A stretch of DNA of 64,000 nucleotides from Erythrobacter rubeus (GCF_014705715.1 NZ_JACXLC010000001.1:788457-852456), one strand, 5' to 3'; positions 9,036 to 17,707 are shown, numbered from the stretch's first letter. Numbers and translations: made by a program. The notes: generated from the sequence alone by a model not told the origin.

Positions 9036-9092
9036 TTACCGAATATGCTCCGTAGGGATCTTCACCGACCTCGCTACTGAACCATGAGACAT
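9036..9092 (-). CDS. Candidate 18-residue peptide with perfect Shine-Dalgarno sequence
   Basis: ATG at 9092 opens MSHGSVARSVKIPTEHIR and a TAA stop. It is preceded by AAAGGAGGTGATCC, the full complement of the 16S rRNA 3' tail, with the AGGAGG core seven bases from the ATG. The stop codon lies inside a hairpin (9025-9041), a second hairpin follows (8992-9010), and then a terminator. It could be a leader peptide, a dual-function small RNA, or a micro-protein. Val and Ile are not clustered as in a classical ilv attenuator. Being coding is inferred from the ribosome site alone. Confidence 0.45.
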   Translation of the reverse strand: MSHGSVARSVKIPTEHIR

Positions 9093-9179
9093 CGGATCAC
9101 CTCCTTTCGCGCTTGAAAGCCAAGACCTCGCCGTATCACCGGGGGCCGAAGTTCGCGTTTGCCGCTAACCTCACGCACA

Positions 9180-9208
9180 TAATTGAGTCTGTTGATGCCC
9201 GAAGACAA
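9180..9208 (-). promoter_or_regulatory. Weak candidate promoter of the small unit
   Basis: Read on the minus strand, TTGTCT and CAATTA are separated by 17 bases, about 90 bases before the small ORF. The boxes are poor matches and the call is tentative. Confidence 0.25.
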
Positions 9209-9383
9209 GACTTGAAAAAAACTTTTCCCACGTCAGTATAGAACGCCGTTGCGCTGGAGCAGTGACGATGCGCCCGAGGGGAAACCCTGGGCGTTTTTGA
9301 TTCCCGGGGCAGGCGTGCACCGCTTGCTCATCGTTATTGTGGAAAGCCGGAAAAGAATCGGCGACGCGAAACACCGCGCGGCG

Positions 9384-10031
9384 TCAGCGGCAGTCTTCGA
9401 TCACGCGGCTCACCTCGACCCAGGCGGGAACGTAGAGCGATGGAAGACCCTGGGTTTCGACCGCGAAGCGCCCCTTGGTGATCGCCATCGCATCGAGGAG
9501 CGGGTCGCCCGCGAACAGGATCGCGGCGAGCATCGGACGCGCGCCCTGCATCGGCGTCGCCTGAATGGATCGCTCCGCGGTCTCGGTCTCGATCCGCATC
9601 ACGCGCGCGGAGGTGGCGGGAGTATCAATAACACGGGCAATACCGACATTGCCGCTCGCTTTGTCGCAGCGGATAATGAGGGAAGGGCTCGCCGCGCTAG
9701 TTCCGAACAGCGCGAGGGTTTCGCCGGTTTCGTCTGCATAAGTCCAAGTGCCCGGCGTCGGAGGCGCATCGAGGTAATTGTCGTAGACCGGCTGCTGCAC
9801 GGCGGCTGCGGTTGTCGGTGGAGGCGCAGAAGCGCTCCGCGGCGGCTCCGCTGTGGGGGCGGGCGCGGGGGCAGGGGCCTGTGTTCGAGCTGGCGCTGGA
9901 GTGGGTGCGGGATCGGCCGCGACGGGCACTGTCGTTTCGACCTGCGACGGGATGTCGACCGAGGGGATACAGGCGGCGATGCCAAAGGTCAGCGCGATTG
10001 CGCCCGCGGCGTGGAAGTAGACTGCTTTCAT
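9384..10031 (-). CDS. Proline/alanine-linker lipoprotein, function unknown
   Basis: Starting at ATG 10031 it has 215 residues. The N-terminus MKAVYFHAAGAIALTFGIAAC is a lipoprotein signal with a Cys after IAA. A low-complexity linker of Pro and Ala (about residues 40-80) follows, then a compact C-terminal domain beginning near WTYADETGETLALFG and ending VEVSRVIEDCR. The domain resembles small beta-sheet secreted domains common in sphingomonads, but no named family is recognised. The frame stays open upstream to 10427 through tlyA; that part is rejected. It is divergent from tlyA. Confidence 0.75.
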   Translation of the reverse strand: MKAVYFHAAGAIALTFGIAACIPSVDIPSQVETTVPVAADPAPTPAPARTQAPAPAPAPTAEPPRSASAPPPTTAAAVQQPVYDNYLDAPPTPGTWTYADETGETLALFGTSAASPSLIIRCDKASGNVGIARVIDTPATSARVMRIETETAERSIQATPMQGARPMLAAILFAGDPLLDAMAITKGRFAVETQGLPSLYVPAWVEVSRVIEDCR

Positions 10032-10065
10032 AGGGCCTAAATGCGCGCTAACGCCATTCGGGTCC

Positions 10066-10821
10066 ATGACGAAAACGACAAAACCATCGAAAAAGAAGCG
10101 GGTAGACCATTTGCTCATCGAGCGAGAACTGGCCGAGAGCCGGACCCGCGCGCAGGCGCTGATCATGGCGGGCACGGTCTTTTCAGGTGAGAGCAAGATC
10201 GAAAAGCCGGGACAGCAGATCGCCGAGGACGCGCCGCTCGAAGTGCGCGGAAGAGACCATCCATGGGTCAGCCGCGGCGGGATAAAGCTCGCCCATGCGA
10301 TCGAGCATTTCGGCCTCGACCCGGCAGGCGCTGTGGCGTTGGATGTCGGCAGCTCGACCGGGGGTTTTACCGACGTTCTGCTTACCAAGGGCGCGAGCCA
10401 TGTCTTCGCGGTCGATAGCGGGACCAACCAGCTTGCCTGGAAACTGCGTCAAGATGACCGGGTCACGGTCTACGAGCAGACGAGCGCTCGCATTCTCTCA
10501 GCCGAGCAGATCGACCGCCCGGTCGATTGGGTGGTGTGCGATGCGAGCTTTATCAGCCTTGCCAAAGTGCTCGAACGCCCGCTTGAACTCGCTACCCCCC
10601 ACTGCCGGCTGGTCGCGCTGATCAAGCCGCAATTCGAAGTTGCGCGCGAAGAGGTAGGGAAGGGCGGGGTAGTGCGTGATTCCGCCCTGCACGAGCGGGT
10701 GTGCGGCGAGGTGCGCGAATGGATCGAGGGACTGGGCTGGGATGTGCAGGGTATCGCGCAAAGCCCGATTACCGGACCTCAGGGCAACGTCGAGTTTCTG
10801 ATCAGCGCGGCTCGGGCCTGA
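10066..10821 (+). CDS. tlyA: TlyA family rRNA (cytidine-2'-O)-methyltransferase
   Basis: The 251 residues start with an S4 RNA-binding domain (RVDHLLIERELAESRTRAQALIMAGTVF). An FtsJ-like methyltransferase domain follows, with the SAM loop ALDVGSSTGGFTDVLL near residues 100-115 and the catalytic segments VVCDASFISL and LIKPQFEV. Family members methylate ribose of 16S and/or 23S rRNA; older annotations call them hemolysin A. The gene ends three bases before the convergent neighbour. Confidence 0.93.
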   Translation: MTKTTKPSKKKRVDHLLIERELAESRTRAQALIMAGTVFSGESKIEKPGQQIAEDAPLEVRGRDHPWVSRGGIKLAHAIEHFGLDPAGAVALDVGSSTGGFTDVLLTKGASHVFAVDSGTNQLAWKLRQDDRVTVYEQTSARILSAEQIDRPVDWVVCDASFISLAKVLERPLELATPHCRLVALIKPQFEVAREEVGKGGVVRDSALHERVCGEVREWIEGLGWDVQGIAQSPITGPQGNVEFLISAARA

Positions 10822-10824
10822 TTA

Positions 10825-11496
10825 TCAGGCCAGCTCTTCCTCGGGCCAATCGAGGCTTGAAATCTTGGCGTCCAGATCGATCGGGATCTGCGAGAGAACC
10901 TCGACGCCGCTTTCCTTCTCGTAACCCTTCTCCCCGTGCAGCGCTTCGAGCTCTTCCTGCTTCGCGTCGCGCTGTCTCAGCAAATCCGCGATCTCTTCGC
11001 GGTAGAGCGCGACCATTGCAGTGACGAAGCGATTGACGAGACCGTCCTCCTGCGTCTTGTCGACGTTGAAGTCTTCAAGATGGTCGATCATGACATCGGC
11101 CGGGTAGAGAAATTCGTTGGTGACATAGCGGTTCACGGTGAACCACGCGCGGGGAATCCCGACAGTGTCGATCGAGAGCCCGATAAGGTGCGTTACATGC
11201 GCCTTTGCATCCTCGCCCTGCGGAGGCCAGACTTTCGGCTCTAGCCCTTCGGGCAATTGTGTCCGGTGAAGGAAGAGGTGGAAGTGGCCATGCTCGTCTT
11301 CATCGCGGCTGCCAGCAGCATGAACATGGTAGTACCAGCGGGACTTGCAATCCGCGTCGCGCGCATCCTTGGGAGGATAATGCGACCAGAACGTCACTTT
11401 GTCCTTAGGCACGACGCGCAGCATGAGCGGTTTTTGCTCCTGCGCCATCGCAGTGATGGTTTCGATAACGGTCTGAGCGGCTTCGATCTTGTTCAT
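10825..11496 (-). CDS. Conserved hypothetical protein (DUF6969-like)
   Basis: A soluble protein of about 223 residues from ATG 11496. The most striking feature is a His-rich core: WYYHVHAAGSRDEDEHGHFHLFLH, followed by HVTHLIGLSID and a charged C-terminal helix (EEIADLLRQRDAKQEELEALHGE). The histidines could bind metal. My recollection is that this pattern belongs to a DUF6969-type family of alphaproteobacteria, but that is not verified. The alternative start at 11532 adds a short hydrophobic stretch lacking a ribosome site. It is convergent with tlyA. Confidence 0.7.
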   Translation of the reverse strand: MNKIEAAQTVIETITAMAQEQKPLMLRVVPKDKVTFWSHYPPKDARDADCKSRWYYHVHAAGSRDEDEHGHFHLFLHRTQLPEGLEPKVWPPQGEDAKAHVTHLIGLSIDTVGIPRAWFTVNRYVTNEFLYPADVMIDHLEDFNVDKTQEDGLVNRFVTAMVALYREEIADLLRQRDAKQEELEALHGEKGYEKESGVEVLSQIPIDLDAKISSLDWPEEELA

Positions 11497-11577
11497 GACA
11501 ACGGAGATAGAAAGCAAAACGGCCGACAGCAACAGGTGTTGCTATCGGCCGAATGCAATTAAGCGTTTCTGCGAGGC

Positions 11578-11853
11578 TTATGCAGCGCCGCAGCAGCCAG
11601 CTGCACAGCAGCCTTCTGCGGCACAGCAACCAGCTGCACAGCAGCCAGCGGCGCAGCAGCCAGCGGCACAGCAAGCGACTTCAGCAGCGGCACAGCAAGC
11701 AGCTTCTGCAACTTCTTCAGCAGCGGCGCATGCGCTCAGTGCGGTTTCGTCGGCTGCGGTGCCGGCATCGTCAGCGGGGGCCGAGCAAGCGGAGGTTGCA
11801 ACAGCGAGACCGCCAGCGACAGCGAGCATCGAAGCAAAATTGGTCTTTTTCAT
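11578..11853 (-). CDS. Cysteine-rich lipoprotein with CCAAG repeats
   Basis: From ATG 11853 (upstream GGGGAA) the product is 91 residues. MKKTNFASMLAVAGGLAVATSAC looks like a lipoprotein signal with Cys23 as the lipidation site, although Thr at -3 is unusual. The mature 69 residues hold 16 Cys in all and are almost only Ala, Cys, Gly, Glu and Asp. They end in five pairs of Cys spaced as CCAAGCCAAGCC. This suggests thick metal or thiol binding, or disulfide cross-linking at the cell surface. No family is recognised. The repeats are also DNA tandem repeats of about 15 bases. Confidence 0.7.
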   Translation of the reverse strand: MKKTNFASMLAVAGGLAVATSACSAPADDAGTAADETALSACAAAEEVAEAACCAAAEVACCAAGCCAAGCCAAGCCAAEGCCAAGCCGAA

Positions 11854-12218
11854 TAAATTGTTCCCCAATATGGGCTCCCATCGAGCCCTTACATAAGGTG
11901 GGACGCGCGGGTGGATGAATCCTGCCGAGGTGCGTCCCGAATCGCGGCAAGAATGTGGCGACGCTATCACAATGCATAGAAAACGCACACGCCTTTAATC
12001 TCAATTAGCCAAAAGTCCCCGATTTCTGCGATTTTGAGTGCTTGACTCGCGGCCAAGCGTGGGAAAATTGGCTCTGGCAAAAACAGCATGTATTGCGCGT
12101 TCGCAGTGACGTTCACACGAATCGCACTGCCTAACTAACGGGGTCGCAACCAAGTCCGACATATGTGCACGCGCAGAACACTGCCGCGCGCAATCTGCCC
12201 GCCCCAACAGGAGAGCGA
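11854..12218. promoter_or_regulatory. Divergent control region of Cys-rich lipoprotein and tspO genes
   Basis: This 365-base gene-free stretch is locally AT-richer. A candidate plus-strand promoter is TTGACT (12042-12047), 17 bases, then AAATTG (12065-12070), leaving a leader of about 150 bases before tspO. No repeat element is seen. Confidence 0.35.
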
Positions 12219-12767
12219 ATGAACATTCTGGCTTCGAAAGAGCAATTGCGAGCGAGTTTTTTGAGGTGGGCCCTCTTTCTCGTCCCTCTTATCGTATTGC
12301 TCGGCTTTATCTCCGGCCAGTTGGGGAGTCCCTCGACGCAGTGGTTCCAGAGCCTCACCAAGCCATCGATTTTCCCCCCGACGGCAATTTTCGGTGTTGT
12401 CTGGACGGTGCTGTGGGTGCTCATCGGGTTCTCGGTCGCTCTGGTCGGGAGCGCATGGGGTGCACGCGGCAGGGGCATCGCCCTGATCGCATTCGTCTTT
12501 CATTTCGTTGGCACGCTCGCTTGGACGCCGGTGTTCTTCGGAATGCAGGACATGGAGAGCGGTCTTTACCTGCTCGCTTACGCGGCGGTCACTCTCGTCA
12601 TCGTGATCGCGCTTTTCTGGAAGGTGCGTCGCACAGCGGCGCTGCTGTTGGTGCCGTATTTCGGCTGGGTCTGTTTCGCCGCCGCGCTCAATTACCAGTT
12701 TATCGCCGAAAACCCCGAGGGCGGCAGCGACGATGAAAACGGGGCAGCAGTCGAGATCAATCTGTAG
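12219..12767 (+). CDS. tspO: TspO/MBR family membrane protein
   Basis: A 182-residue protein with five predicted transmembrane helices. The diagnostic motifs are PSIFPPTAIFGVVWTVLWVLIGFS and a C-terminal AALLLVPYFGWVCFAAALNYQF. TspO proteins bind tetrapyrroles and, in photosynthetic alphaproteobacteria, modulate pigment and stress responses. ATG 12219 is used because AGGAG lies eight bases upstream; a longer frame from 12165 lacks such a site. The C-terminal tail GGSDDENGAAVEINL is acidic and cytosolic. Confidence 0.92.
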   Translation: MNILASKEQLRASFLRWALFLVPLIVLLGFISGQLGSPSTQWFQSLTKPSIFPPTAIFGVVWTVLWVLIGFSVALVGSAWGARGRGIALIAFVFHFVGTLAWTPVFFGMQDMESGLYLLAYAAVTLVIVIALFWKVRRTAALLLVPYFGWVCFAAALNYQFIAENPEGGSDDENGAAVEINL

Positions 12768-12811
12768 AGTTCGTTCTGGACAAAGCGCGGCGGCTTCACC
12801 AAATAGCGGCC

Positions 12812-13063
12812 ATGCAAAGCGAAAACCCGATCATCGCCGACTTCGTAAAAATCGCGAACAGCGCCGCCGGCACCATGGCCGGAATGACACGCGAGGCCCG
12901 CGAGGGCGCTCGCGAACGTCTGCGCGAGGTGATGGGCGGCGTGGACTTCGTGAGCCGCGAGGAATTCGACACGGTGAAGGCGATGGTGCAGAAAGCGCGC
13001 GAACAGGCCGACGCTCTCGAAGCGAAAGTCGCCGAGCTCGAAGCCAAGCTGGCGGGAAAGTAA
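12812..13063 (+). CDS. ubiK: Ubiquinone biosynthesis accessory factor UbiK
   Basis: A small 83-residue helical protein of the UbiK/YqiC (BMFP) family. The N-terminal amphipathic helix (NPIIADFVKIANSAAGTM) is followed by REARERLREVMGGVDFVSREEFDTVKAMVQKAREQADALEAKVAELEAKL, a trimer-forming coiled coil. UbiK supports assembly of ubiquinone-synthesising enzymes at the membrane. It lies just before recO on the same strand. Confidence 0.88.
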   Translation: MQSENPIIADFVKIANSAAGTMAGMTREAREGARERLREVMGGVDFVSREEFDTVKAMVQKAREQADALEAKVAELEAKLAGK

Positions 13064-13105
13064 CCCGCGCGCCGATGAGGCGGCGCCCATGATCCCCCGC
13101 GTCCA

Positions 13106-13708
13106 ATGAATATCCGCGCGCCAGCGATCCTCGTTGCGTCGCGCGCGCACGGCGAGACGGCCACGATCGCGCGGCTCCTGACCGAGGAATATGGCCTAGT
13201 CGCTGGCTATGTCGCGGGCGGACGTGGACGACAGCTGCGCCCTGTCATGATCCCCGGCAATCGCGTGGCGATGGAACTGCGCGCCAAATCGGACAGCCAG
13301 TTGCCATTCGCCAAGCTGGAGCTGGAGGAGAGCCGCGGCCCGTGGATGACCGAGCCGCTTCCCGCAGCGGCGGTTACCTGGGCCTGCGCGCTCACTGCGA
13401 GCGTCCTGCCGGAACGAAATCCGTACCCCTCGCTCTATCAGGCATTGGACGGGCTGTTGACTGCGATTTGCCATGCGCCGTCCGCGCGCGGTTGGCTGGC
13501 GGCGATGGTCGCTTACGAGGCTATGCTATTGCGCGAGCTCGGCTATGGCGGAGCTAAGCCCGACATGGCGGGCGACCTTGACGCGCACATAGAGGCCTTT
13601 CGCGCGCTTCATCGGCCGATTGCACGCTACCTGCTTGCCGACACCAAAGGCGATGTTATGGCCGCCCGTGTTGCACTGGGCGAACGGTTGGTGCGGATGG
13701 TGGAGTGA
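13106..13708 (+). CDS. recO: DNA repair protein RecO
   Basis: A 200-residue RecO, at the short end for the family. It has the N-terminal OB-fold start [38 protein letters not shown] and a helical C-terminal domain ([22 protein letters not shown]). RecO anneals SSB-coated DNA and loads RecA with RecR at gaps. The zinc-binding cysteines of some homologues are not seen. leuB follows after seven bases, so the two are probably co-transcribed. Confidence 0.9.
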   Translation: MNIRAPAILVASRAHGETATIARLLTEEYGLVAGYVAGGRGRQLRPVMIPGNRVAMELRAKSDSQLPFAKLELEESRGPWMTEPLPAAAVTWACALTASVLPERNPYPSLYQALDGLLTAICHAPSARGWLAAMVAYEAMLLRELGYGGAKPDMAGDLDAHIEAFRALHRPIARYLLADTKGDVMAARVALGERLVRMVE

Positions 13709-13715
13709 GACGCTG

Positions 13716-14774
13716 ATGAAGATCGCAGTATTGCCCGGCGACGGGATCGGGCCGGAGGTCACACGGGAAGCGGTGAAGGTGCTCGAGGCGCTTGACCTGC
13801 CGGGCCTCACGCTGTTCGATGGCGACGTTGGCGGTATCGCGTACAAGCGCCACGGCCACCCGCTGCCCCAAGAGACTTTGACGATGGCGCGCGAATGCGA
13901 CGCAGTTCTGTTTGGGGCAGTTGGCGATCCGTCCTGCGACGGTTTGGAGCGGCATTTGCGGCCCGAGCAGGCGGTGCTCGGCTTGAGGCAAGAGCTGGGC
14001 CTGTTTGCGAACCTGCGACCGGCCAAGGTTTTCGAGGGGCTGGAGCATCTCTCCCCGCTCAAGCCGGAAATCGCCCGCAATCTTGATATCCTTTTCGTCC
14101 GCGAACTAACAGGAGACGTCTATTTCGGCGACAAAGGTGAGCGCATCGGGATCGACGGCAGCCGCGAGGGTTGGGACACAATGTCCTATTCCGCGAGCGA
14201 AGTCAGCCGGATCGCGCAAGTGGCTTTTCGCGCCGCGCGGGCGGGCGATTGCCGGGTGTGCAGCGTGGACAAGGCCAACGTGCTCGAAACCAGCCAGGTG
14301 TGGCGCGACACCGTGATCGAGGCGGCCGGAGCACATCCCGATATCGAGCTCACTCACATGTATGTCGACAACGCCGCCATGCAGGTCATCAGCCGGCCTT
14401 CCCAGTTCGGGGTGATCCTGACCGGTAACCTGTTCGGCGATATCCTTTCCGACCTCGCGAGTGCGGCGGTGGGATCGATCGGCCTGCTGCCGAGCGCGTC
14501 GATGGGCGAGCGCGAGACCGATCACGGTATTTTCGGTCTATATGAGCCAATCCACGGCAGCGCGCCCGATATTGCTGGCGAGGGCAAGGCAAACCCGATG
14601 GCGACGATCTTGTCGGCGGCGATGATGCTGCGCCATTCGTTCGGCTGTGAAGCAGAGGCCGCGCGCATCGAAGCCGCTGTCGAAAAAGCGCTCGCGGACG
14701 GTATTCGCGGCGGCGATCTGGGCGGCGAGGACGGCTGCGAAGCGATCGGCGCGGCGGTCCGCGAGCGGCTGTGA
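13716..14774 (+). CDS. leuB: 3-isopropylmalate dehydrogenase
   Basis: A 352-residue NAD-dependent beta-decarboxylating dehydrogenase of leucine synthesis. [20 protein letters not shown] is the family N-terminus. Substrate-binding arginines lie in [19 protein letters not shown], and the metal and dimer segment is [37 protein letters not shown]-like NAD contacts follow near [18 protein letters not shown]. An open frame reaches upstream into recO, but ATG 13716 gives the conserved start. leuCD are not in the window. Confidence 0.96.
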   Translation: MKIAVLPGDGIGPEVTREAVKVLEALDLPGLTLFDGDVGGIAYKRHGHPLPQETLTMARECDAVLFGAVGDPSCDGLERHLRPEQAVLGLRQELGLFANLRPAKVFEGLEHLSPLKPEIARNLDILFVRELTGDVYFGDKGERIGIDGSREGWDTMSYSASEVSRIAQVAFRAARAGDCRVCSVDKANVLETSQVWRDTVIEAAGAHPDIELTHMYVDNAAMQVISRPSQFGVILTGNLFGDILSDLASAAVGSIGLLPSASMGERETDHGIFGLYEPIHGSAPDIAGEGKANPMATILSAAMMLRHSFGCEAEAARIEAAVEKALADGIRGGDLGGEDGCEAIGAAVRERL

Positions 14775-14789
14775 CATCGGCGAAGGCCC

Positions 14790-15893
14790 GTGCCGCTTGA
14801 ACTGGCGATCATCCTTCCGACGCTGAATGAGCGCGGCAATCTGGCTCCGCTGATCCAGCGGATCGAGAACGCGTTGAAGCCGGTGATGGACGATGATGGC
14901 TGGGAAGTGCTCGTCGTCGATGACGACAGCACTGACGGCACGGCGGAAGAAGCCCGCAAGCTGGCACGGACCGACCGGCGCGTGCGGATCATCCAGCGGA
15001 TCGGGCGCCGCGGGCTGTCGAGCGCTGCGATCGAAGGCTTTTGCGCGACGGCTGCTCCATTCGCCGCAGTGATGGATGCCGACCACCAGCATGATCCCGC
15101 TTTGCTGCCGGAGATGCTCGCCACCCTGAAAGCCGACGAGGCAGACATCTGTGTTGCAAGCCGCTTTGCCGAAGGGGCGAGCACCGAGGGATGGGAGCAA
15201 CCCGAGCGCGAGCGTCTTTCAAGCCTCGCCAACAGGGCGGCGCGTCTGATCACCGGGGTCAAGATGAGCGATCCAATGAGCGGATATTTCATGCTCCGCA
15301 CATCGCGGGCGCTGGAATTGACGCCGCGCCTTTCGGGCATCGGTTTCAAGATCCTGTTCGATCTGCTCGCCACCGCCGACGCGACATTGCGGGTCAGGGA
15401 ATTGCCGCTCAAATTTGCAGCGCGCCGCGAGGGTGAGAGCAAGCTCGACCGTGCAATCCTGTTCGATTTTCTCGCCGGGCTTTACGACCGAACGCTCGGC
15501 CGGGTAATCCCGACACGCTTTGCGCTATTCGGCACGGTCGGCGGGCTCGGCGTGATCGTGCATTACACGGTGCTCACCATCATGTTCACCGGCATGACCG
15601 CGACGTTCTGGAAAGCGCATACCATCGCCGTGCTCGTCGCGATGAGCTTCAATTTCTGGCTGAACAACTGGCTCACCTACCGCGACAAGCGCCTGAAGGG
15701 CTTCGGCCGGCTGCTAAGCGGGTGGATCGGATTTTGCGCGACCTGCGCCGTGGGCGGTTTCGCCAATGTCGCGGTTGCCACCCTGCTCGAAAGTCAGGGC
15801 GTGTTCTGGGCGCTCGCTGCGCTCGCTGGAATCCTCATCGGTTCGGTGTGGAATTACGCTTTGTCGAGCCGTTTCGTTTGGGGCAGGTTTTAG
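14790..15893 (+). CDS. Family 2 glycosyltransferase fused to GtrA flippase-like domain
   Basis: From a GTG start, residues 1-230 form a DPM1-like GT2 domain (LAIILPTLNERGNLAPLI; DDDSTDGT; metal-binding MDADHQHDP). Residues about 240-365 form a four-helix GtrA domain (TRFALFGTVGGLGVIVHYT to WNYALSSRFVWGRF). The GT2 part should transfer a sugar to polyprenyl phosphate, and the GtrA part may help move the lipid-linked sugar across the membrane. It converges, with a 4-base overlap, on a PMT-type transferase gene that could use the product. Confidence 0.9.
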   Translation: MPLELAIILPTLNERGNLAPLIQRIENALKPVMDDDGWEVLVVDDDSTDGTAEEARKLARTDRRVRIIQRIGRRGLSSAAIEGFCATAAPFAAVMDADHQHDPALLPEMLATLKADEADICVASRFAEGASTEGWEQPERERLSSLANRAARLITGVKMSDPMSGYFMLRTSRALELTPRLSGIGFKILFDLLATADATLRVRELPLKFAARREGESKLDRAILFDFLAGLYDRTLGRVIPTRFALFGTVGGLGVIVHYTVLTIMFTGMTATFWKAHTIAVLVAMSFNFWLNNWLTYRDKRLKGFGRLLSGWIGFCATCAVGGFANVAVATLLESQGVFWALAALAGILIGSVWNYALSSRFVWGRF

Positions 15894-17236
15894 CGCCAGC
15901 CCTCGATCCAGGTCCACTTGGCAAAGCTCATCGGGCCTTCGAGTTCGCCTGCGCTCAGGATTGTGAAAAACACCGCGAAGACCAGAGCCGATCCGGCCAG
16001 AACAACATAGCTGATCCAGCGATGCTGCGCGCTGCGGTGGATGTCCGAGAGGGCGAGGGCGAGCGCTGCGAGCAGGAAGCAGCTTGGAAGGAAGTAGTGG
16101 TAATAGAATTGCACCGGCTTAGGCGCGATCAGCCATAGGCCAAGGCTCGCGCAGTAAGCGGCGACCACCGCGAGCCGCGACCAATCGCGGCGATGCGCCC
16201 CTCTTACCAGACACCACGCCAGTGCAGGCAGGCCCAGCAGCATCGTCAGCGGGTTTCCGATCAGCAGCACCCCGCGCTGCGCGTTGTCGGTAAACTCGTA
16301 GAGGTACCAGATGCCGCGCGTATTCAGCACCCATTGCTGCCAGCTGCTCTGATAGGAATGCGGCGCAAGCACCTGTCTTTGCAGGTCGAGCATCTCCCGC
16401 TGGAACGCAATTAACCCTCCTTCGGCGAGCGGCGAGGGATGGAACCGGTCTCCCATCCAGTATCCCGGCGCGAACGTCAGCGCGTATACCAGCAGCGGAA
16501 GGGCGCCGAGCCACACAAACGCTTCGGCCAGCGATATTCCGGGGACCGGAATGCCACGTTTGCTCATGAGCAGGCGCCGCCGACCAGCAGAAAGGCGCGC
16601 GGCGAAGAACGCTACACCGGGTGCCATCGCGATCGGCACAGCGTTCCATTTCGATGCCATCGCGCAGCCCAGCGCGACGCCCGTCAGCGCCAGCCTCAGC
16701 CGCCCACGCTCCGGCTCGCGTATGGCAGCGGCGAACTGCCAAGCGGCTAGCGCGATGAATGCAGCCATGAAAATATCGAGCATGGCGATGCGGGCATGGA
16801 CGAAGACATGGAACCCCGTGACCAGCAATATGCCGAATGCCGCGGTCGCGAACCTTTCATGGCTTGCGTGCCAAAGCGCGCGCATCCCGGCAAAAACCGT
16901 GACGGTCCCGGCCAGCAGAGGCATGATCCGCCATCCTAGCGGATTATCTCCGAAAATGGCCATGCCAACGGCGATGAGTTCCTTGGCAAGCAGCGGATGC
17001 TCGCGATTGATGTAGCGCCCACCATCTCCCCAGATCGCCAGGATTTCACGCGCGGCGGGTAGGTAATGCACCTCGTCGAAATAGGGCGCGCCGGGAATGG
17101 TCAGCCTGATCGCACCGAGCGCCGCGAAACCGAGCGAAATGGCGACGCACCACCCCCAAGGATCGCGTGGATGCTCCGGCGGCAGAGCGGCTTCGTGCAA
17201 GCTCGCTGGAAGGGGCGGGGCGGAAGCCTCTGACAT
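15890..17236 (-). CDS. PMT-family phospholipid-carrier-dependent glycosyltransferase
   Basis: A protein of about 448 residues from ATG 17236, with some ten membrane segments. The first periplasmic loop has the catalytic acidic motif YFDEVHYLPAAREI, followed by NREHPLLAKELIAVGM, both typical of protein O-mannosyltransferases. These GT39/GT83-like enzymes move a sugar from polyprenyl phosphate to a protein or glycolipid outside the inner membrane. The neighbouring GT2-GtrA gene could make the donor. The acceptor is unknown. Confidence 0.88.
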   Translation of the reverse strand: MSEASAPPLPASLHEAALPPEHPRDPWGWCVAISLGFAALGAIRLTIPGAPYFDEVHYLPAAREILAIWGDGGRYINREHPLLAKELIAVGMAIFGDNPLGWRIMPLLAGTVTVFAGMRALWHASHERFATAAFGILLVTGFHVFVHARIAMLDIFMAAFIALAAWQFAAAIREPERGRLRLALTGVALGCAMASKWNAVPIAMAPGVAFFAARLSAGRRRLLMSKRGIPVPGISLAEAFVWLGALPLLVYALTFAPGYWMGDRFHPSPLAEGGLIAFQREMLDLQRQVLAPHSYQSSWQQWVLNTRGIWYLYEFTDNAQRGVLLIGNPLTMLLGLPALAWCLVRGAHRRDWSRLAVVAAYCASLGLWLIAPKPVQFYYHYFLPSCFLLAALALALSDIHRSAQHRWISYVVLAGSALVFAVFFTILSAGELEGPMSFAKWTWIEGWR

Positions 17237-17299
17237 ATCCCGCCAGCGCTTAGGAAAGCGCTTGGCGGGCGGCAAGGGCGTTAACGCTGGAGGAGGTGT

Positions 17300-17707
17300 C
17301 TATGCGGGCTGAGGCTTTGCCTGCGCTTCTGCACTGCGCTCCAGCCAGAACAGCCGCGCGCACATGGCGAGGAGCCCGATACTGGCGGTGCCTCCGACAA
17401 ACAGCGCCCATGGCACGACGTTCATCCCCGCTTTTCGCGCGCGCGGCGCGATGAAGAACAGCGCTATTCCGACGCACATCACTAGGTCCCACCACACTTG
17501 AATTCCGGTCAGGTTGACCGTGTGGTTGGTCCAGAACATCACGACACCTTCCTGCCAGATCTGGACAGCGGTGTACGCACCAAAGCCTGCGGAAAGCATT
17601 GCGGCGAGCGCGGCATTGCCGGTTGTTGGTTTGGCGACAAGAATATAGGCCATGGCGATCCCGCCGAATACCAGGATGATGACGAAGAGGGTTTGCAGCA
17701 TGTCCAT
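17300..17707 (-). CDS. Hypothetical four-helix membrane protein
   Basis: A 135-residue protein with hydrophobic segments near residues 5-25, 30-50, 70-88 and 95-118. No enzymatic motif is visible and I do not recognise a family. It is divergent from the tetR gene, and two palindromes in the shared 76-base space suggest it is the regulated target. TetR regulators often repress an adjacent transporter or membrane gene, but this protein is too small for a full transporter. Confidence 0.7.
   Translation of the reverse strand: MDMLQTLFVIILVFGGIAMAYILVAKPTTGNAALAAMLSAGFGAYTAVQIWQEGVVMFWTNHTVNLTGIQVWWDLVMCVGIALFFIAPRARKAGMNVVPWALFVGGTASIGLLAMCARLFWLERSAEAQAKPQPA

Noticed and set aside
9091..9106. 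Plus-strand GGATCACCTCCTTT resembling the 3' end of 16S rRNA
   Set aside because: Only the last 14 bases match, with no rRNA before them. It is simply the complement of a strong Shine-Dalgarno site on the minus strand.
11590..11700. Tandem 15-base repeats that might suggest a CRISPR array
   Set aside because: Units are too short and have no spacers; they encode CCAAG repeats of a lipoprotein.
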